The notes: generated by a model from the letters alone, not told the origin. A DNA stretch of 21,390 nucleotides from Saccoglossus kowalevskii (GCF_000003605.2 NW_003155749.1:127528-148917), one strand, 5' to 3'. Numbered from the stretch's first letter, positions 1-10,315 are shown. Translations and numbers: made by a program.

Positions 1-767
1 TGTTGTGACTTTGAAATGGATTGCGAACCTCCAATAAAGAAAACATGATATTTAAGTTTAAATGGTGACCAACTAGATGAGATTGAGGTATTGAAGGACA
101 AAAACAAATAAAATAAATTTTTGCCACCAATAACAACCGGTGTCCCGTAGCGGTATTCAAATTCTAGCTCAAAAAAGGGAGTGAAATTGCACCCGGGTAA
201 TTGCCATCTGTTTCAAAGAATTCAACGACGATATATGGTATTGAAATTCTTCACTATGGGCAATCGATCGCATAGAAAGAACTCTTTCCAATTTACGTAG
301 CCTGTTCAATTTTGGGGGAAACACTGGCATGGACAACGCATCATGTTCCACTGTGACAACCAATCAATTGTAGACATATGGAAGCAGGGAACTTCACGCT
401 ATCCCCACATCATGGATCTAGTCCGCAACATTTTCTTTGTATTGGCTGTTGGTAACTTTCACGCACATTGCCGGCGCAAATAACAATATTGCTGTAACAG
501 TTTAATTGTGAATGTACAGTAACCAACTAGTCTGTCAGACCATTGTATTGAATGAAATCTCACTAGACTCTTGAATGCATTCATTGCTCACTGATGGAGA
601 ATTAAAATAACACATCACAAAAGCAAGAAAAACATGATTGATCATGATTTGTTTTACATAAAAAAATTCTGCTCAATATAACCAGGTAAACGTTTTATTT
701 TAAGGTTTTATCCAACGGCAAAGTACCTACACATGTGATAAACTCAATGAAGACATGCCTAGCTATG
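1..767. other. No recognisable gene; 3' flank of the P-like transposase remnant
   Basis: I recognise no gene here. The minus strand is open for 64 codons at 169-363 (VVTVEHDAL... QFHSLF), but it matches no family I know and lacks convincing splice sites. The plus strand is open from base 1 to a TGA at 46-48 and could be the tail of a coding exon outside the window, but that is too short to judge. Short A/T tracts such as aaataaaataaa near 108 could be 3' untranslated sequence. Confidence 0.4.
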
Positions 768-788
768 TAACACAGTCTCCTGAAGATA

Positions 789-931
789 TCAGCACAGACG
801 AAAAGTTGAACTTTGAGGGAAGTGCACAATAGTGCAAAATTGACTTGCTGTCATCCTTAATCCTTCCAAGGTTTGTCTTTGTCTAGCCGTAAAGTTTCCA
901 CCCAGTCAGCAAAGTATTAGAGGAAATCAAA
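789..931 (-). pseudogene. P-like transposase, fourth recognisable exon
   Basis: Begins after an acceptor (ggcttcag, 932-939) in phase 0, as expected from the previous exon. It reads FDFL, an in-frame TAA at 917-919, then YFADWVETLRLDKDK, matching the family's 'FL.YL..WE.SV' block. A frameshift near 862-868 is needed to continue into TLEGLRMTASQFCTIV, which matches 'ETLEGLRITV.S'. Beyond about 789 similarity fades; an alternative frame gives FNFSSVLISSGD, which could be the start of the C-terminal 'VLT..F.QD' block. Confidence 0.55.
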
Positions 932-1049
932 CTGAAGCCATTGATGGATTACAAATAGAAACAAATTTATAAGAAACTTTTTTTCATGTAATACATTTTG
1001 TCATGTGGACGAGGTTGCCTTTATAATAAAGTATTGATTACAAAATTAC

Positions 1050-1243
1050 CTGTTGTCTTGGGTCATTCTCATCAGTATATGGGGCAAGATTGGGTTTCCT
1101 TTTATGTACATGCTCACTCTTACTTCGTACATTAAGAAGCGAAGCGAATTTGTCCATGTAGCGAACAAACTTCACTGTCTCTTTTGCATCAAGTGAGCCG
1201 AATGTATCAATACCACTGTTTCAAGTGCCATACTCTCTCTACA
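1050..1243 (-). pseudogene. P-like transposase, third recognisable exon
   Basis: Acceptor cattttgcag lies just above 1243 and donor GTAATT follows 1050. The minus strand reads GSLDAKETVKFVRYMDKF, then SLLNVRSKSEHVHKRKPNL and APYTDENDPRQQ. This is the 'F.R..D..FD.LN.RS...' to 'KRKP.L.PY...DD.R' block found after the catalytic region in P-like transposases. The 5' end (VERVWHLKQW) is in another frame, followed by a stop, so one more shift is needed near 1205-1215. The exon ends in phase 0, which fits the next exon. Confidence 0.68.
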
Positions 1244-1398
1244 ACTGCAAAATGCAGTTCATGCCCTATACATGGGGTTTCAATAAATTGGCTAAATAGT
1301 AGTCTACTTTAGCCAAATGAACATTTAAAGTGTGTATTTTGGATCCTAACCTAAATCTAGCTGCCTACTGACCCCTGAAAATCTGGGTAACTCATTAT

Positions 1399-1508
1399 TG
1401 AGAACGATGTGAGATGGAAGTGTTCAAATTTCATTTTGTGCAGTATATGTACGTCTCTGGCTTGGTCTTCCATTACCAGCTGTGTCAGACATATTGGCCT
1501 GCCATTCT
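1399..1508 (-). pseudogene. P-like transposase, second recognisable exon
   Basis: After the donor at 1668 the next recognisable coding piece begins at an acceptor (ttaattaacag, just above 1508). It reads NGRPICLTQLVMED and then ILHKMKFEHFHLTSFSIM. The second part matches the P-like transposase block that usually reads like 'L.KL..EHI.LT.FS.M', where many of these genes place the segment after the NCW motif. The reading frame is open through this stretch. The 3' end is uncertain because no clear donor is visible. Intron to the main exon is about 155 bp. Confidence 0.6.
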
Positions 1509-1668
1509 GTTAATTAATGAAAAGTACCTAAGTTAGCCTAATGACATTATTTTAGAGCAAGAATTGACAGACATAATGGTATGTAATGCAAAGTTGGTTA
1601 GCTTAACACAGTCACTCCTCTCCCTTTATTGTGTATTGGAAATAACACCTTCAAGAAATCAGACTTAC

Positions 1669-3194
1669 CCACAACTTCTGGACTTCCTATGAGCTTCAGA
1701 GTTTGCCCAGCAATTTTTTGCAGTTTTCACTAGATGAGGCACATCAGATACAAAGTAAATAGACCTTGGCTCATTAGTCCATGCATTTTTACATTTGAAG
1801 ACAAGCGTATATTTTGGAGCATCAAAAAACCCTGTGCATCTTGTAAAACTTGCGGTTCCATGAAGCCCCATCACTGGTGGATACAAGCACCTTCAAACCA
1901 CATGGTATCTCCAGGTGAGTGATTGTATCCCAGATAATAGTGAACAGGTTGCCCGCTGAGCAGCCATCAGTAAGATAATAGGCAATGCTTGACTGAAAAT
2001 TGGAGCCCAATCCACGAAGCATCATTACAAGTACATGGCTGGCAAGTTGCGGATTTGATCTATAATCTGGTTTACTTTCACTACATACAAAGTTGGATAA
2101 TTTTTTTTAACTCGTCATTTACACTGCCAAGGTTAACAAATCCAACAAGTTGACCAGTGTTCTTGTCGTACACAAGATCTTGCTTGATTTTGATTTCATC
2201 GTGGAGAAGGACTACGTATCTTGCTGCCTGGGATGATCCTTGTGATTTTAGTTCTGTATTGACTTCTTTTAATACTGCCTGATTAATGCCTACTTGGGGC
2301 TTTATATAGTTGGAGTAATCATTCAGTGTTCTGAGACTTGGTAACTTCACAAATCCAGAGTCTCTGAGAGCTGCGTAGGTACCAGATGACTTGAATTTTA
2401 GAAAGAGGCACCAACGGATGATGGTTGGATGCCATCGCATCTGTCGGCTGTCCTTACACTGGGCATGTTTCAGTTGCTCTCGCCAAAACAAGTCCTGAAA
2501 ACTAAACTGTCTTCAGCATACAAACTTGTCACTTTTTCTCTTCCATAATTAACTTCAAATCACCATGTGTATTCTACTCGATTAGTTTCTTATCTGTTCT
2601 ACTTAATGACTGTTTTAGTGTTATTTTTTTCCTTTTGCAAGTTCGGTGCTCTTTTTTGTAGCTGGTCATTGTTCAAATACCTCAAATTTGATTTACTGTT
2701 GAAATTAGTCATTTCTCCTTTTTGTTCTTGACTTGTTTGTCTCGATACAAGTGCCCGTAGATTATTTTGATATTGTGAACACTTTGTTCACTCATCACAT
2801 CCAGGAACAGGTGTTCAGTCAACTGATCGAACAGTACATTTATATGTCCGTCCTTGCAATGATCTGGCCTGAAAATCATCTTCCATATATGATGAAATTC
2901 CTTTTTCACCGGGGAATGACACACCCTTCACTATTTTCCTTCTCTGTACCAAATTAATGTAGCACTAGTCTCAATTTCCTGCACAAATGTTACTGCTGTC
3001 AACAACGGCAAGGAGTGTGTTCAACATGTTGACACCCGCAAGTGTGGTTGTTGTATAAATTTGTCTGTCATGGATCAACACTGGGCAATTCAAATACTCA
3101 TTGACAAGGACACATTTTGACATTTTTATTTTGTCACCTATGAATGTCACAATGGCAAACCGTAACTCTGTTGGAGTGTAGAAAATGGTCCAAC
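1669..3194 (-). pseudogene. P-element/THAP9-like transposase, main exon, decayed
   Basis: P-type transposases cut and rejoin P-like DNA transposons with an RNase H-like DDE/DDD core. Reading down the minus strand: GWTIFYTPTELRF starts just after a good acceptor (cttctag at 3195-3201); then a YMEDDFQARSLQG segment; a Cys-containing stretch (CDE, TKCSQY); RYLNNDQLQKR; LFWREQLKHA; MRWHPTIIRWCLFLKF; LPSLRTLNDY; LLHDEIKIKQDLVYD with a probable first catalytic Asp; LVGFVNLGSVNDEL; STSDGASWNRKFYKMH with a probable second Asp; and IYFVSDVPHLVKTAKNCW. The exon ends at a clean donor (GTAAGT, 1663-1668). Breaks: in-frame TGA 2971-2973, TAG 2965-2967, TGA 2815-2817, TGA 2788-2790, a damaged stretch at 2490-2620, a +1 shift in the T8 run 2101-2108, and a +1 shift in the A6 run 1824-1829. 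The family usually starts with a THAP zinc finger; none is visible upstream. Non-functional as read. Confidence 0.87.
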
Positions 3195-3302
3195 CTAGAA
3201 GCAGCAACTGTTTGAATGTCATAATTAATTTTCAATAAAAAAGTTTTAGCAAAGTATTTTTTTTTAAACAAATTATGATGAACTAATGTTATGTGAATTT
3301 TG

Positions 3303-3340
3303 TGACGTCATCACTGCAGATTATTCACCATATAAAAAGG
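3303..3340 (+). promoter_or_regulatory. CRE palindrome upstream of a TATA box
   Basis: A perfect TGACGTCA (3303-3310) stands 20 bp before TATAAAAAGG (3331-3340). The spacing and order fit a core promoter firing rightward, upstream of the RPA-like exons. No first exon can be identified between 3360 and 3640, so the link to that gene is inference. Confidence 0.3.
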
Positions 3341-3640
3341 AAATAGTAGTAGTCCGGAGTTGATGCAAATTTGTATGGCAAACATGACAATATATCTGGC
3401 TGATATATTCTGTTGCTGATATCTCATAGATAACATGTCAGCATCTTATTGTAGAGCATATGTTGTAGACCCATAATGAACTCAAGCACATTTGTATGAT
3501 ATATATGTCGAACAAAGTGTGCTTTCGTCCATTATGACAAATATTCTTATCCACTTCATCCCAATAATATCTACATAATGCAATGAAACACAACGTTGGC
3601 CACTATTGCTCATTCTATAATATTATCTCTTTACCTCCAG

Positions 3641-3730
3641 AGACTAATCAACAACTGGAAAGTGAACAGGCAAAGTGTTTGTCTCCAGATACGAACACTA
3701 CAACCTTGCTCCAGGTATTCTCTTCAAATA
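3641..3730 (+). CDS. Candidate small exon upstream of the RPA-like gene
   Basis: A 90-nt interval between a good acceptor (tttacctccag) and a good donor (GTAAGT). Read in phase 1 it is open and polar: TNQQLESEQAKC, then SPDTNTTTLLQVFSSN. The length keeps the frame with phase-1 introns on both sides, as for the exon at 6210-6290. The segment has a near copy at 5474-5541. The residues are low complexity, so there is no functional call; it would be part of a disordered N-terminal region if it belongs to the RPA-like gene. Confidence 0.42.
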
Positions 3731-4034
3731 GTAAGTACCAGCTTCTCAGACCAAGTTGACTTTCATATATGTGTGCTTCATTCGTGCAATGCACACATTA
3801 CCATTTCAGCATCTTTCGGTGTAAATACTTGAGTGAAATTTGTATATAATCATCTATATTTCAGTTTACATGGCTCCCTCAGTTTAAGGTCTTTGTGGAG
3901 TTCAATTCATAGTAAAAATTGGTATAAAGCAATCCTCCTCAATTCCTATTTTCTCTTTAGTACTAGGTTTTGCTTGCAATATTCTCCCCTAGCAAAAAAT
4001 CGGCGGTGGGGGGATGTAGTGGTTACATATGTCC

Positions 4035-4490
4035 GTATAGAGTGATAACTTGAAAATTTACAGGCCAATTCTCTACAAACTTGCAGTGAGTCCTCCTCTT
4101 ATGCTTTCAGTGCAAACTACCAGCTTACAGTTACTTACACCATCCGTCCATGTATCTGTCCACATGTGTGTATAGTCATAACTTGATAACTTACAGGCCA
4201 ATTTTTTTTAAACTTGCTGTGTGTGATTCATCATCTTATACTTCTAGTACGAACTACAAGCTTACATACACCAATCTGTCCTTCTATGTGTGTATGTGTG
4301 TGTGTACAGAGTCATAACTTGATAACTCGCAGGTCAATTTTTTTGGAACGTGCTGTGAGTCATTATGTTTCTAACTTGCAAACTACCAGCTTACACGCAC
4401 CAGACAGTCCATATGTTGGTGTATAAAGTCATAACTGGATAACATCTGCACAGATTTTCTTTAGACTTGCTGTGTGATCTTTCGTACAAA
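4035..4490. repeat. Degenerate tandem repeat, about 116-135 bp, four copies
   Basis: Four units begin at about 4039, 4173, 4308 and 4426. Each opens with a version of agagtcataacttgataac, followed by caggccaattttt, then aacttgctgtgtga, then aaactaccagcttacac and a tail ending in gtccatatgtgtgta. Unit three carries a short TG-rich stretch (about 4285-4306). The copies have diverged with many indels. A weaker echo with about 130-bp spacing (ccttgagtggatct near 4692, ccttgggtggatct near 4823) suggests the array once reached further right. It lies in an intron of the candidate RPA-like gene. Confidence 0.82.
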
Positions 4491-5473
4491 TTAGCATACT
4501 GAATCTATATCTCTATGCAGACGAACAATGCCAGGGTATTTGCCATCTCTGATGGCTTTCTTGTTAGCTCTGTTGTCTTCAAAGATCACAAACTGTGTTT
4601 ATATAGATTGTCCATCTTTGTCATTCACATCCCATGTTCAATTGTCCCTTAAACATCTTTCTATTGGTTTGATACTTGGCACACCTGTTCCTTGAGTGGA
4701 TCTCTATCAATATCGTCAATTGTCTTTGTTAATAAATATGTTTGTCAATTTTAATAATAAGTGCTATTTTCAACTCCTTGAAAATTGATAGCTCGATTCC
4801 TCTAATACATAATATGTACATACCTTGGGTGGATCTGTTAGATTTATAACTTAAGACTGGTGATAACAAATGCAGTCACTATAGCAACAACCATATAAAT
4901 TATGCATGTCAAGTGAACTGTAATAACAGTTCGGGAGTGAGACATATGCACAATTTCTGTTTAGGGGAGGTCATCTACACAATGACATCAATATAACAAT
5001 TAATTATTAGTTCCCGTTCAAACAAAGTTTGAAGACAGGGATTTATAGTACGGTCTTGGTCTTTAGTCCATCTGGACATGCAATGGTTTAGTGTTTTGGT
5101 GCAAGATGGCTGACTAGCAGTCATCTAGTTCGCAAAAATGCCCCCAGATCACATTTTGGACATGCCTTTTTTGTTTGTTTTTTCAGACATACTTGAAGGG
5201 ATTTAATCAAACTTGGTATGGTGATAGTAGATGTTGAGTTACTGATGCACATCATTTTTTTTTTTTTTTGTGATTTTGGTTCAGTATTTATCCAATACAT
5301 GATGCTATGTCATTAATATTGATATAATGCCAAAAATACATCAAACTTCATCAACAGTTCATCATTTTCTGAAACATACTTTAGCTTTTAAACATAATTT
5401 CATCCACAACATGATCAACATTGTTGAATGTATTTATAAAGACAGTGCATATCTATATTATCCCCTACCTCAG
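4491..5473. other. Intronic or intergenic stretch without a recognised gene
   Basis: I see no coding exon here. It holds an echo of the upstream tandem repeat (4668-4840), a 7-bp inverted repeat TTCAAAC-aaa-GTTTGAA (5017-5033), and a T12 run near 5258-5269. Confidence 0.4.
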
Positions 5474-5541
5474 GGACTATACACAAGTTATGCTGCCTGA
5501 TCTGAACACTACAACCCAGCTGCAGATGTTCAATTAATATG
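5474..5541 (+). pseudogene. Candidate exon, diverged copy of 3641-3730
   Basis: It lies between acceptor cctacctcag and donor GTAAGTAC. It shares the sequence ctgaacactacaaccCAGCTGCAG-like core with the earlier exon and also resembles it past the donor (gtaagtaca.gc.ttct.aga). It reads LPDLNTTTQLQMFN then a stop (TAA). The 68-nt length does not keep a phase-1 frame, so this copy looks broken. Confidence 0.38.
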
Positions 5542-5785
5542 GTAAGTACAAGCCTTCTTAGACACGGCTAACATCATCTGTTTTCTATGTTCCACCAACT
5601 TATAGGGTATATTGCTTTAAAATACTTTTGTCAGCCATATTACTTATCACTATGAAAACGATATTAATCCTAATAATGACTACTGCTATATAAACTACCC
5701 GAATAAAGTGTATTGTAGTGCAACTGATCAACTCAGTATCATTTCCTCATTTGTAATCACACTTTAACAACATCTTTCTACTTAG

Positions 5786-5967
5786 ATACTCCGCCAACCA
5801 ACCTGGAAACCAGTCCGCAAGTCGTGTCACCTAATTTGGACTCCAGCACATACCAAACCATTCAGACCAAAACAGTATCCTTGAATGTCACACCTTCAAT
5901 GAACCAGCACCCAATGGACATGACTTATACTATGACTTATACCTGCCAAACCTCTGCTCATTAAATG
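5786..5967 (+). pseudogene. Candidate exon of the RPA-like gene, frame-broken
   Basis: Acceptor ctacttag, then TPPTNLETSPQVVSPNLDSS and a Thr/Ser/Gln-rich run, with donor GTGAGC at 5968. The first frame ends in a TAA just before the donor. A second frame gives DLYLPNLCSLN and ends in phase 1, as the neighbouring exons need. The switch falls near a 12-bp tandem duplication (atgacttatact, atgacttatacc; 5920-5943). Length is 182 nt, one short of a phase-preserving 183. Low-complexity composition suggests a disordered linker. Confidence 0.4.
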
Positions 5968-6209
5968 GTGAGCACCTATTTTGCATGCAATGTTGCATCT
6001 ATTTCTGCATACACTTGGTGCAACCTCAGATAGTATGCAATAGCACCTCCCTACACATACATTGAACACAATGGACCTTTTCCTGATCACGTTGAAAATG
6101 CCAACTAGCAGGCATAGAGCATATGTATAGCATAGAATACATAATCACTTGTGTAACATTTGCATATTAACTGTAATCACACCTAAATAATACATATCTA
6201 TACCCTCAG

Positions 6210-6290
6210 ATACTGATGTTATCTCAAAGCACCAATCATTCACAAATAGTCAGCCTGGAAAAACTAAGCGTCAACTCTTTCAATCACCTG
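6210..6290 (+). CDS. Exon of the RPA-like gene (disordered linker)
   Basis: An 81-nt open interval between acceptor taccctcag and donor GTAAGTGCC. It reads TDVISKHQSFTNSQPGK then TKRQLFQSP. Ending in phase 1 (CCT G), it joins the terminal exon at 7069 (AT CCA) to make an in-frame Asp: QLFQSP-D-PTTPNKRR. The splice phase agreement is good evidence that both belong to one gene. The basic, Ser/Gln-rich residues look like an unstructured region before the OB folds. Confidence 0.52.
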
Positions 6291-7068
6291 GTAAGTGCCG
6301 GTTCATCAATACTAACTATACCTAATGTTCTGCACAACCTTAATTATGCTCCTTAAGGTACCTCCCCACTATTCACAAATCTGATCTCCCATACAGCATG
6401 TACATGCCAATATGTAATGGTTTGAATCACTTGTTAGTCATTTGATGTTCGTTCTCTCTGTGTATTAGTATGTCTTTGATCCATGACCATTTCCCATCCC
6501 AAGAATGGGGGACGGGGGAGATTACTTTTAATTTGACAAGCTTGTGTCTATCTGGACTAACATCTTGAACTTATCAGGGACCAATTTCTGCCATTCTCAT
6601 GCTATTCACAGATTTCCTTCTTCCATTTTGCTACATACACAGCCATGAGTATATTTTTTGGCTAAAATGAAACATTTCAAGCTCACAAACCATGTCAAGC
6701 TTGTGCCTGTACAGAAAGCTTATCAACAAGGAATTTCATAAGTAATAATCAAACAAAACACTTTGGTTGGTGTGCATGTACAATATGAGCAGAGTGTTGC
6801 ATATTCTTTGGTTTAGATCAGATAAAAATTAGGCAACTACAGGCCATTGAGTTTTAATATGTGCCTCCAAAACTACTACTTCATCGTGCTAAATTCATGC
6901 ACACAACCACTATACCATGGCAACTTTCAGCAGTGCAATTACAATTCCTCTTCACCATCCACACACATCAGTTCATTTCATCAAATCAAACTCTGAACTA
7001 GAGAACATGTACCCATAAAAGTCTGAATTTTGTTTGCCTACATTTGTAATTTTTCCTTTCATCAACAG

Positions 7069-8153
7069 ATCCAACAACACCCAACAAGAGGAGGTTCATA
7101 GTCAGTATTGGGCCAATGACACCTCCCCAACAGCTAACAAGGCTGAGGGGTATATATCAAAAGTGAATAATATTGGGAAAATTGTGCCATTCAAATTGCA
7201 AACATCACTATAAAAGGTCTCTTTCACTCCTGAGGCTCGTCACCATCATCTGGCACAGGCTGCACAAGATAAGCAACCTGTACAACTACTTGGTATCAGA
7301 TTAAAACCATCCAAGTTCAATATAAAAGAACAAGAGGCAATAATGGATGGGTCAAGTTCAATAACTATCACAAATGTGAGTTTCCCATACCAGGAAAATC
7401 ATCCTGCTGCACCACTGTACAAGCTTGACAAACTTCCCAGCCTCCATCTTTATCAGCAAGTCGCAGTGAATGCCACTATATTAGGTGAGGGAGAGATACA
7501 GTTGGGCCTAATTTCAAATAACCCGACCTTGCCAAGGCAAGACAAGTACATTGCAGATGACACTGCATCAGGAGTAAAACTGGTCAGCATGGGGCTCCTT
7601 GGTGAACAACCGAGTAGTTGGCCAAACCTACATCATCTCGGACCTCACTGTCAAAATGTTCCAGGGCAACACATACCTCAACAGTAATCCAAATACTACT
7701 TTCAGAGACGCAGAACCTCTTGCAGAGACTCCACCCACCTATGGGAGAGCCCCTCAACCGCAGATACAAACCACCAGAGCTACTGTACTGACATGCTATT
7801 TCCGAAAAGATTTACAGTGCCGCATACAGATGTGCAAAAGTCGTACTCCCTCAGTTCTGGACCAACCATATATCATCCACTGCAACAAGTGCAATACTGC
7901 ACAGAGATCTGACATGATGACCATAGCCTTCAAAGGCACAATGTCTTTTGAGTGCCCAGATGTGAATATCATTGAAGACATATGCACTCAGACAGCATTA
8001 AACCACTATATTAACCAACTGTCACCGGCAGAGTACAACTTGTTTCCTTCACAGCTGAGCAGATTGAGTCAGTCCTCCTACAAGAAAAAAAATGACATCC
8101 GCTATGACGCCAAACATCACATCATTGAGCTTAAACAGGTACCACAAGCTTAA
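7069..8153 (+). pseudogene. RPA-like single-stranded DNA-binding protein, terminal exon
   Basis: RPA-type proteins coat single-stranded DNA through OB folds; similar proteins are encoded by some Helitrons and occur as multicopy genes in invertebrates. After the acceptor (catcaacag) it reads PTTPNKRRFIVSIG, shifts frame near 7110-7150 into KAEGYISKVNNIGKIVPFKL, meets an in-frame TAA (7211-7213), then KVSFTPEARHHH and GSSSITITNVSF (first OB fold). A second OB fold follows: LYQQVAVNATIL, QDKYIADDTASGVKLV, a shift near 7586, AWGSLVNNRVVGQTYIISDL, TVKMFQGNTYLN. Then a probable zinc ribbon (CKSRTP... HCNKCNTAQR, about 7830-7905) and a C-terminal tail to TAA at 8151-8153. At least two frameshifts and one stop make it non-functional as read, although the last 555 nt are open. 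Assignment to RPA is firm at the OB/zinc-ribbon level; the link to a mobile element is inference. Confidence 0.8.
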
Positions 8154-8642
8154 GTAGGCAACCAGTTTTCTCTAAAGTGGACTGCATAAAACTACATTGT
8201 ATTGCATTTGGCATGGAATCAACACATGTATACATTCTGTTTCCCTGAGATCTACCACTACTTTCCTGAGTTCATCTCCTTTATAACTAGGTTCATGACA
8301 TTACTATAGTATAACCTTCGTCCATTTATCAATGTCATTGCAAATCCCGTCTGTGTTCCATTCTATGCTAGTGTCACACTCAACGTAATATTACCGTAAT
8401 GGGTATAGTACAAGTGTGATGGTTCAAATACCAAAATGGCAACAGTAACAGAAAGACTTCCCTGGCGGCGATGATAAAATACGAACACGGAGCCAACAGA
8501 TGAGGTTTCAACTGGTACTGGTATTATTATACTCTGCAAACATCAAGTACAATAACGCGGTAAAACTCCACTACTCCAATAACTAGATACTTAAACTCCA
8601 ATACAATTCAACGAGATTTTCGATCTGAACTCAGTGTGGGTC

Positions 8643-8810
8643 TATAAATAGACCATTACATCAGCATACATAATGAGTCTAGAATTTACTATACTATAAA
8701 TTCTAGAATGTTCCATTACCTTCTATTGCCTCCTACTACTACCAATTCAACCAGTTTCTAAAAAAAATATAGAATAATCCACCCAGACACAGTACAGTTC
8801 TAGAACATTC
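8643..8810. promoter_or_regulatory. Two perfect heat-shock elements and a TATA-like box
   Basis: TTCTAGAATGTTC (8701-8713) and TTCTAGAACATTC (8798-8810) each match the three-unit consensus nTTCnnGAAnnTTCn exactly. A TATAAATA (8643-8650; TATTTATA on the other strand) stands about 50 bp to the left, inside the near-palindrome gtctataaatagac. HSF trimers bind such elements. The geometry fits a leftward promoter (elements upstream, TATA, start near 8615), but no heat-shock coding sequence is visible on the minus strand at 8160-8600. An 11-bp inverted repeat (tctagaattta / taaattctaga, 8678-8707) overlaps the first element. Confidence 0.45.
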
Positions 8811-10282
8811 TCAGTGACACGGAAGTGGTAAATAAGTCGTATGCAACAGCTAGTAGTTTGCATGACATCCATACATCAATCTATCTTTGCATATTCCACA
8901 GAATAGCTCTTCCACTCAGTGTATACAAAACAACACAAATAGGCAATTCATCCAGTGAGAGTGATGTTTTAGTGCTTTGTTAACGCCAACCACACCTGCC
9001 ACCTGGGCTATTGGAAACCAGGCTCCCAGTCCTTGCTTTTCTGGCTTCAAACATTTATACATTTCAGTCAGTTATTTTGTTCATAGTTCCTTAATTTCTA
9101 TTGAGTAATGCACTTATAGCAAGGCCATCACTTAGGCACACATTTACTTTATTTCCAGTTAGTATTTTTAAGATGCCTAAATTTAAAGGCTCCATGACTT
9201 AATTACTCGCCCTGGTTTTCTATTGATATTTAGTTACTAACCTTTACTAGTTATTTACTGATTTGTTGCTGAGAAGTGAAAGAGCCATTCGCGAAATGTG
9301 CTGAAATAGACCACATCCCTGTATACAGACAGACTGAATTGAAGACTTCATTGTCATAGTCGTGTCAGCAGTGCGAATATTCTGAAATTTCAGAACATGC
9401 ACACATCATAACATACAATCTGAGTGTGACCACGCACTTAAAATATCCTGATTACTTTGTGGTGACATTTACCAATGAGAAACCGTCTGAATGTGACAAG
9501 AAATCCAATGAGCCAGGAGCCAGACAGTGTGAAAGAAACGTATGCAAACGCATACAAGTGGCAAGCCCTGTCAGCGTGACCAGTATGAGAATTCACCCAG
9601 TCATGTCATATGAAAACGCATATGAAAACACATCAATTAGAAGTAATACAGATTCTGTGAACAGTTAGTGTTGTTATTGTTTTATTTTGAAGTAATTAAA
9701 TATTATATTTTTATTATTGTTTACGTATTGTGCCTTCTATAGTTTATTTATAGTCCCACCCCTAATTTTATTAGTCTTTTTGCCCAAGAGTTTTGTCCGA
9801 TTTTCTATTTTTGAACCGCATTTAGCTTATTGCATGGAACTGATAGCCAATCATAAACCCCCGCTTTATACATTTTTCTCTGTTAACACATGTGGCCAGA
9901 ACCCAATTTTCGAACATGCCGGTCATTTCAGTTCTGAATTCTAAAGTTGTATCCTACAAAAAATGTTGTGTTCATTTTTGATATCTGAACGCTTGAACAA
10001 TTACCACACCCTCCATACGTGTTACATACTATATACATTAGACTGGTACCAATATAGTGAACTGGTCATTGTTTACCATTTACTGTCGCCAATTTACCAT
10101 AACAGCACCTGTAAGCAAAATTACTAAAAAAAAAAAAAACAATAATACGTGCTTAGGATTTACATATTTAAAATTATCAGTAGTATACATTTCATATACA
10201 TCAAACCACATTCCTGCCAGCAATGACGATCTCGCGTGATCCTGCGATATTCAGCAAGTTTTGACCTAGTGCTAAAATATAC

Positions 10283-10287
<5 letters not shown>

Positions 10288-10315
<28 letters not shown>
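10288..10315. repeat. (TA)n microsatellite
   Basis: About 14 uninterrupted TA dinucleotides. Confidence 0.95.

Noticed and set aside
1-48. Possible C-terminal coding tail ending CEPPIKKT and TGA
   Set aside because: Fifteen codons at the window edge are too few to judge.
1734-1922. Plus-strand frame of 62 codons
   Set aside because: Antisense shadow of the DGASWNR / SDVPHLVK region of the P-like transposase.
2733-2957. Plus-strand frame of 74 codons
   Set aside because: It is the antisense shadow of the P-like transposase exon, whose minus-strand reading matches the family.
8386-8394. TAATATTAC nonanucleotide as in replication origins of CRESS-type circular DNA
   Set aside because: A 9-mer made of common bases in AT-rich DNA; no convincing flanking stem beyond its own palindrome and no Rep gene nearby.
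9426-9668. 80-codon frame with YENAYENT repeats
   Set aside because: GTG start in a eukaryote, no clear splice sites and no known family; could be a missed exon but cannot be supported.
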